This document shows positions 60,982 through 64,000 of a stretch of 64,000 nucleotides of DNA, piece after piece. The position numbers were made by a program, and so were the translations under genes. The stretch is taken from assembly GCF_000419685.1 (NCBI RefSeq), contig NZ_ATTM01000008.1, positions 91,068 through 155,067 of the forward strand. Direction: 5' to 3'. Within the stretch, counting starts at the first letter, position 1, and each line of letters begins with the position of its first letter. The stretch comes from Flavobacterium antarcticum DSM 19726. GTDB lineage: Bacteria; Bacteroidota; Bacteroidia; Flavobacteriales; Flavobacteriaceae. Under the pieces are notes generated by a model. It was given only the letters and a program-made list of their open reading frames with translations, made no database searches and was not told the origin of the DNA.

Positions 60982-61758
60982 ATGACAAACAATTACCCTA
61001 TTGGACTTTTTGATTCAGGCATTGGCGGTACTTCAATCTGGAATGCCATTCATCATTTATTACCCAACGAAAGCACCATTTACCTCGCTGATAGTAAAAA
61101 CGCCCCGTACGGACAAAAAACCAAAGCGGAAATCATCGCTTTGAGTTACAAGAATGTAGAAATTTTATTGGAACAAAAGTGCAAATTGATTGTTGTCGCT
61201 TGCAATACGGCAACAACAAATGCTATTAAAGAATTACGAGAAATATATAACGTCCCTTTTATAGGAATTGAACCTGCAATTAAGCCCGCTGCTTTAAATT
61301 CAAAAACACAGACGATTGGGATTCTTGCTACGAAAGGAACTTTAAACAGTGCTTTGTTCAATCAGACTTTAGACAAGTACCCTACCATTAAAATTGTAGA
61401 ACAAGTTGGCCATGGTTTAGTACAGCTTATTGAAAATGGCGCGATCAACTCTCCAGAAATGAATCATTTGCTGCATACTTATTTACAACCGATGATTGAC
61501 GCAAATATTGATTATTTGGTTTTGGGATGCAGTCATTATCCTTACTTGATTCCGCAAATTAGAGCTATTCTCCCACCATCGATTCAAATTATTGATTCCG
61601 GTGAAGCCGTAGCGCGACAAACGCAATTTGTTTTAGAGAGTAACGTTGGTTTTACAGATGCTAAAATTTCACAGCACACATTTATTACGAACAGTGACCC
61701 GAAAGTCTTAAAAGACGTTTTAAAAAACGAGTACGAAGTCGTAGAACGCGATTTTTAA
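60982..61758 (+). CDS. murI: Glutamate racemase
   Basis: 258 residues. FDSGIGG at 10-16 (with catalytic-region D11), the catalytic cysteines C74 in VVACNTATTNA and C183 in LGCSHYPYL, and Y-G-Q-K near 43-46. It makes D-glutamate for peptidoglycan. It follows a terminator, so it has its own promoter or reads through. Convergent with the gamma-CA gene six bases away. Confidence 0.95.
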   Translation: MTNNYPIGLFDSGIGGTSIWNAIHHLLPNESTIYLADSKNAPYGQKTKAEIIALSYKNVEILLEQKCKLIVVACNTATTNAIKELREIYNVPFIGIEPAIKPAALNSKTQTIGILATKGTLNSALFNQTLDKYPTIKIVEQVGHGLVQLIENGAINSPEMNHLLHTYLQPMIDANIDYLVLGCSHYPYLIPQIRAILPPSIQIIDSGEAVARQTQFVLESNVGFTDAKISQHTFITNSDPKVLKDVLKNEYEVVERDF

Positions 61759-61764
61759 ATTCTT

Positions 61765-62283
61765 TTATTTTTCTTCTTTAAACCAACTTGAGTACATCAC
61801 ATAATTGGTGGCGATACGGTCAATTTCTCCGGCAAAATTCGATTCATTTATTTCCTTTACCTTCTTTGCTGGAACTCCAGCATAAATAGTCCCGGACTCA
61901 ATCACCGTATTTTGCGTAACTACGGCTCCTGCTGCAACAATTGAATTGCTTTTTACAACACAGTTGTCCATTACAATCGCACCCATTCCAATCAACACAT
62001 TGTCTTCAATTGTGCACCCGTGAACGATGGCATTATGTCCGATTGATACGTTATTTCCAATCTTTGTAGCGTGTTTTTGGTACGTACAATGAATGATTGC
62101 CCCATCTTGGATATTTACTTTGTTTCCAATCGTAATTTGATTTACGTCGCCTCTAATTACGGCGTTATACCATATACTACAGTTTGCGCCAAAACTCACC
62201 TCGCCGACGATTGTTGCGTTTTCAGCCACAAAACAATCTTCTGGAATTTGTGGTGCTTTTCCGTTTACTGATTTTATAATCAT
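61765..62283 (-). CDS. Gamma-carbonic anhydrase family protein (PaaY/YrdA-like)
   Basis: 172 residues from the ATG at 62283 (TTG nine bases earlier is possible). Left-handed beta-helix with hexapeptide repeats; the metal histidines can be read in A-I-I-H-C-T-Y, I-G-H-N-A-I-V-H-G. Starts M-I-I-K-S-V-N-G-K-A-P-Q-I-P-E-D-C-F-V-A. It might hydrate CO2, or be a thioesterase-like or acyltransferase protein; the family has both. Single gene, terminator of the next gene upstream of it. Confidence 0.85.
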   Translation of the reverse strand: MIIKSVNGKAPQIPEDCFVAENATIVGEVSFGANCSIWYNAVIRGDVNQITIGNKVNIQDGAIIHCTYQKHATKIGNNVSIGHNAIVHGCTIEDNVLIGMGAIVMDNCVVKSNSIVAAGAVVTQNTVIESGTIYAGVPAKKVKEINESNFAGEIDRIATNYVMYSSWFKEEK

Positions 62284-62294
62284 GATTTTCAAAA

Positions 62295-62324
62295 TTAAAA
62301 AAGTCCCGACAAATAGCGGGACTT
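62295..62324 (-). terminator. Terminator after the PorP/SprF gene
   Basis: Stem AAGTCCCG (62301-62308) / CGGGACTT (62317-62324), then six T on the minus strand. It is 23 bases after the PorP/SprF stop. Confidence 0.85.
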
Positions 62325-62346
62325 AATTGTATAAAACATCAATTTT

Positions 62347-63339
62347 TTAGTTGATCGCAGGACAGTTACAATCCCATTTCTCTTGTTTACAGAACAAGTT
62401 GATTCCCAAAGTAATTTGGTGAAAACCACCTTGATCAAATTTGATGTCTCCTAACAAATGAGAATACGTATAGGCAAAAACTAAATTTTTATAATTCAAT
62501 CCCAACACTGGAGTTAGGTATTGCAAGCGTTGTGTTTGAACCCGACCTCCGTCAAGATATTGTGTAGCGTCAAAACTTCGTCTGTATGATAATCCACCCC
62601 ACAGTTTTCCAAAATCAAAATCTTTGTACAACTTCACGTTTAAGTCGACCAATTTTTCTTTGGTTTCGTCGGTCAATTGAAAAAGAACGGAAGGCTCCCA
62701 TTGCAATCTATCGCTGTTACCAAAAACATAACCAGCACTCAAGATGTATTTTCTTAAGTTATCTGACTCAATTTCAGTATAAATATCTCTTTTACTGGCC
62801 AACACATTTTTCACAGTAAAGTGTGTGAAAAATTCTAAGTAGTTGTACGAAGCTCCAATATCCACATTGAAATAAGCATCTTTTTGAACCAAACCGTTTA
62901 CGATAGGATCATAAATACCATCATTCCAGTCGCTTTGATCCAATTGGCTTTGTACTAATCCTCCACTTATACCAAATGAAAGTTGGTTCAAATCCACATC
63001 TGATCTTGAGAACATAATGTGGTGGGCATACGTCAATTTAAACCCTTTTTGTGAATGGTATCCATTTTCGTCGTTGAACAAAATAATTCCAGCTCCGGAC
63101 TGATCTCCCAATCTACCGTTGAAACTTGCCGTTTGCAATGCAGGCGCTTTATCATTCCCAAACCATTGTTGTCTTCCCGTTAATCGCACTTTCGCACAAT
63201 TCGCTGCACCAGCCATTGATGGGTGAATTAGATATAAATTATCTGATAAATAATCTGAATAAATCGCTATTCCTTCTTGTGAAAATGAAATTTGTGATAT
63301 AAACAATAGAAGTACTAAATATCTCTTTTTAAAATTCAT
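62347..63339 (-). CDS. Type IX secretion PorP/SprF family membrane protein
   Basis: 330 residues. Signal peptide (F-K-K-R-Y-L-V-L-L-L-F-I-S-Q-I-S-F-S), then the family start Q-E-G-I-A-I-Y-S-D-Y-L-S-D-N-L-Y-L-I-H-P-S-M-A-G-A, the conserved N-P/H-P-S-x-A-G signature. The rest alternates beta strands (outer-membrane barrel). PorP/SprF proteins pair with type-B-sorted T9SS cargo and anchor it. Its partner starts five bases upstream: the C-terminal region of a type-B-sorted protein (63345 to the edge). Confidence 0.9.
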   Translation of the reverse strand: MNFKKRYLVLLLFISQISFSQEGIAIYSDYLSDNLYLIHPSMAGAANCAKVRLTGRQQWFGNDKAPALQTASFNGRLGDQSGAGIILFNDENGYHSQKGFKLTYAHHIMFSRSDVDLNQLSFGISGGLVQSQLDQSDWNDGIYDPIVNGLVQKDAYFNVDIGASYNYLEFFTHFTVKNVLASKRDIYTEIESDNLRKYILSAGYVFGNSDRLQWEPSVLFQLTDETKEKLVDLNVKLYKDFDFGKLWGGLSYRRSFDATQYLDGGRVQTQRLQYLTPVLGLNYKNLVFAYTYSHLLGDIKFDQGGFHQITLGINLFCKQEKWDCNCPAIN

Positions 63340-63344
63340 TGGGG

Positions 63345-64000
63345 TTATCGTTTTAATGAAAAATGTGCTCTAAATTCTTTATTAATTCCTGCTTCTTGGT
63401 AATTGATGGTAAACCAATAATCCGCCGCTGGAAGGAGTTGACCGTTGTAGGTACCGTCCCATCCTGATCCTGAAGTACTCATCTCTTTGAGTAATTTTCC
63501 AAATCGGTCAAATATATAAATTTTTGAAATAGAAATCCCTCTAATTGAAGAAATATTCCATGTGTCCTTTATGCCGTCTCCATTTGGTGTAAAATATTTT
63601 GGATAGTCTACAATCAGTACTGATTTTGTCAATACGTCACAGGCTTGTGGATCACGAACCGTGATGAAGTGTGTTCCCATAGTTACGTTGTCAAATACAT
63701 TGCTTTCTTGGAATGGTCCATTATCCAATTGGTATTCGTAATTACCCATTGGCGTGGCTGTAATGACTATTGTTGGATTTTCAGCAAAGTATCCACTTAC
63801 CGCATAAGTAAAGTCCGTTGGTGGTGCAGATGAATCTACATTGGCGTAAGCTGTTTGTTGACATAGTGTAATGATATTGGTAATCGTTACACCATATTGA
63901 CCCACTTCTACTGCATCGTAAAATGTTTTTGTCGCTCCTGCAATTGTTCCATTGGCATCAAACCATTCAAAGGTATATTCGCCTTCGTTTAATTGGGTGT
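63345..64000 (-). CDS. T9SS type B sorted protein, C-terminal part (partial)
   Basis: The reading frame stays open to the right edge, so the start lies beyond the window; about 218 residues are visible. They contain a PKD/SprB-like repeat region (T-F-E-W-F-D-A-N-G, V-G-Q-Y-G-V-T-I-T-N, Y-E-Y-Q-L-D-N-G-P-F), and end in the type B sorting (gliding-motility-associated) domain: Y-F-T-P-N-G-D-G-I-K-D-T-W, I-Y-I-F-D-R-F-G-K-L-L, G-W-D-G-T-Y-N-G-Q-L-L-P-A-A-D-Y-W and a last strand F-R-A-H-F-S-L-K-R. It is a large surface or secreted adhesin-like protein; the PorP/SprF gene follows it by five bases. Confidence 0.92.
   Translation of the reverse strand, partial: TQLNEGEYTFEWFDANGTIAGATKTFYDAVEVGQYGVTITNIITLCQQTAYANVDSSAPPTDFTYAVSGYFAENPTIVITATPMGNYEYQLDNGPFQESNVFDNVTMGTHFITVRDPQACDVLTKSVLIVDYPKYFTPNGDGIKDTWNISSIRGISISKIYIFDRFGKLLKEMSTSGSGWDGTYNGQLLPAADYWFTINYQEAGINKEFRAHFSLKR

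Overview
The window is AT-rich chromosomal DNA from a member of the Bacteroidota, most likely Flavobacterium or a close relative. The evidence is type IX secretion sorting domains of both type A and type B, a PorP/SprF protein, a BamA/Skp/MurI block in the usual flavobacterial order, an ExbB-ExbD-ExbD-TonB-PstS-like cluster, and several candidate promoters with the Bacteroidota -7 element TAnnTTTG. Several genes appear to start at TTG or GTG.

Left part (1-12800, all minus strand): a surface-polysaccharide operon. Transcription begins with an ABC exporter (Wzm-like permease, Wzt-like ATPase with C-terminal carbohydrate-binding region). It continues through a WbqC-like protein, a methyltransferase, a NeuD/PglD-type acyltransferase, a beta-propeller protein, an RffA/WecE-type sugar aminotransferase, five glycosyltransferases and a PP-loop (ATP pyrophosphatase-like) protein. 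It runs off the left edge in the first 13 codons of what looks like a NeuA-type cytidylyltransferase. The products suggest a glycan containing an acylated 4-amino-4,6-dideoxy sugar and perhaps a nonulosonic acid.

Accessory stretch (12801-16120): a 249-residue protein of unknown function, an 11-bp tandem array, a short helix-turn-helix-like protein, two very small candidate ORFs, a broken gene remnant and MITE/REP-like inverted repeats. This is the least explained part of the window.

Centre (16121-34605): divergent recQ / kdsD-tatC-AhpD-like, lptB, a LolE-like permease, namZ, housekeeping genes of varied role, queE, then the minus-strand exbB-exbD-exbD-tonB-small membrane protein-PstS-like-TPR operon, which energises outer-membrane transport. 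Heptamer repeats (TTGTAGG in the sense orientation) lie just after three transcription units.

35064-45411: HerA-like ATPase and cupin; the kynurenine-pathway genes kmo and kynU, separated by a light-response operon (flavin reductase, DUF2256, cryptochrome DASH, Fe-S photolyase), a ureohydrolase and a four-helix-bundle protein.

45719-64000: a proteostasis block (trigger factor, clpP, clpX), a T9SS cargo protein, pdxJ and a hydrolase, then the plus-strand run CBS protein-nadK-DUF6089-uppS-bamA-skp-skp-murI for envelope biogenesis. Last come a gamma-carbonic-anhydrase-like protein, a PorP/SprF protein and the C-terminal part of a type-B-sorted T9SS protein that leaves the window on the right. 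I saw no rRNA, tRNA, CRISPR array or intact transposase.
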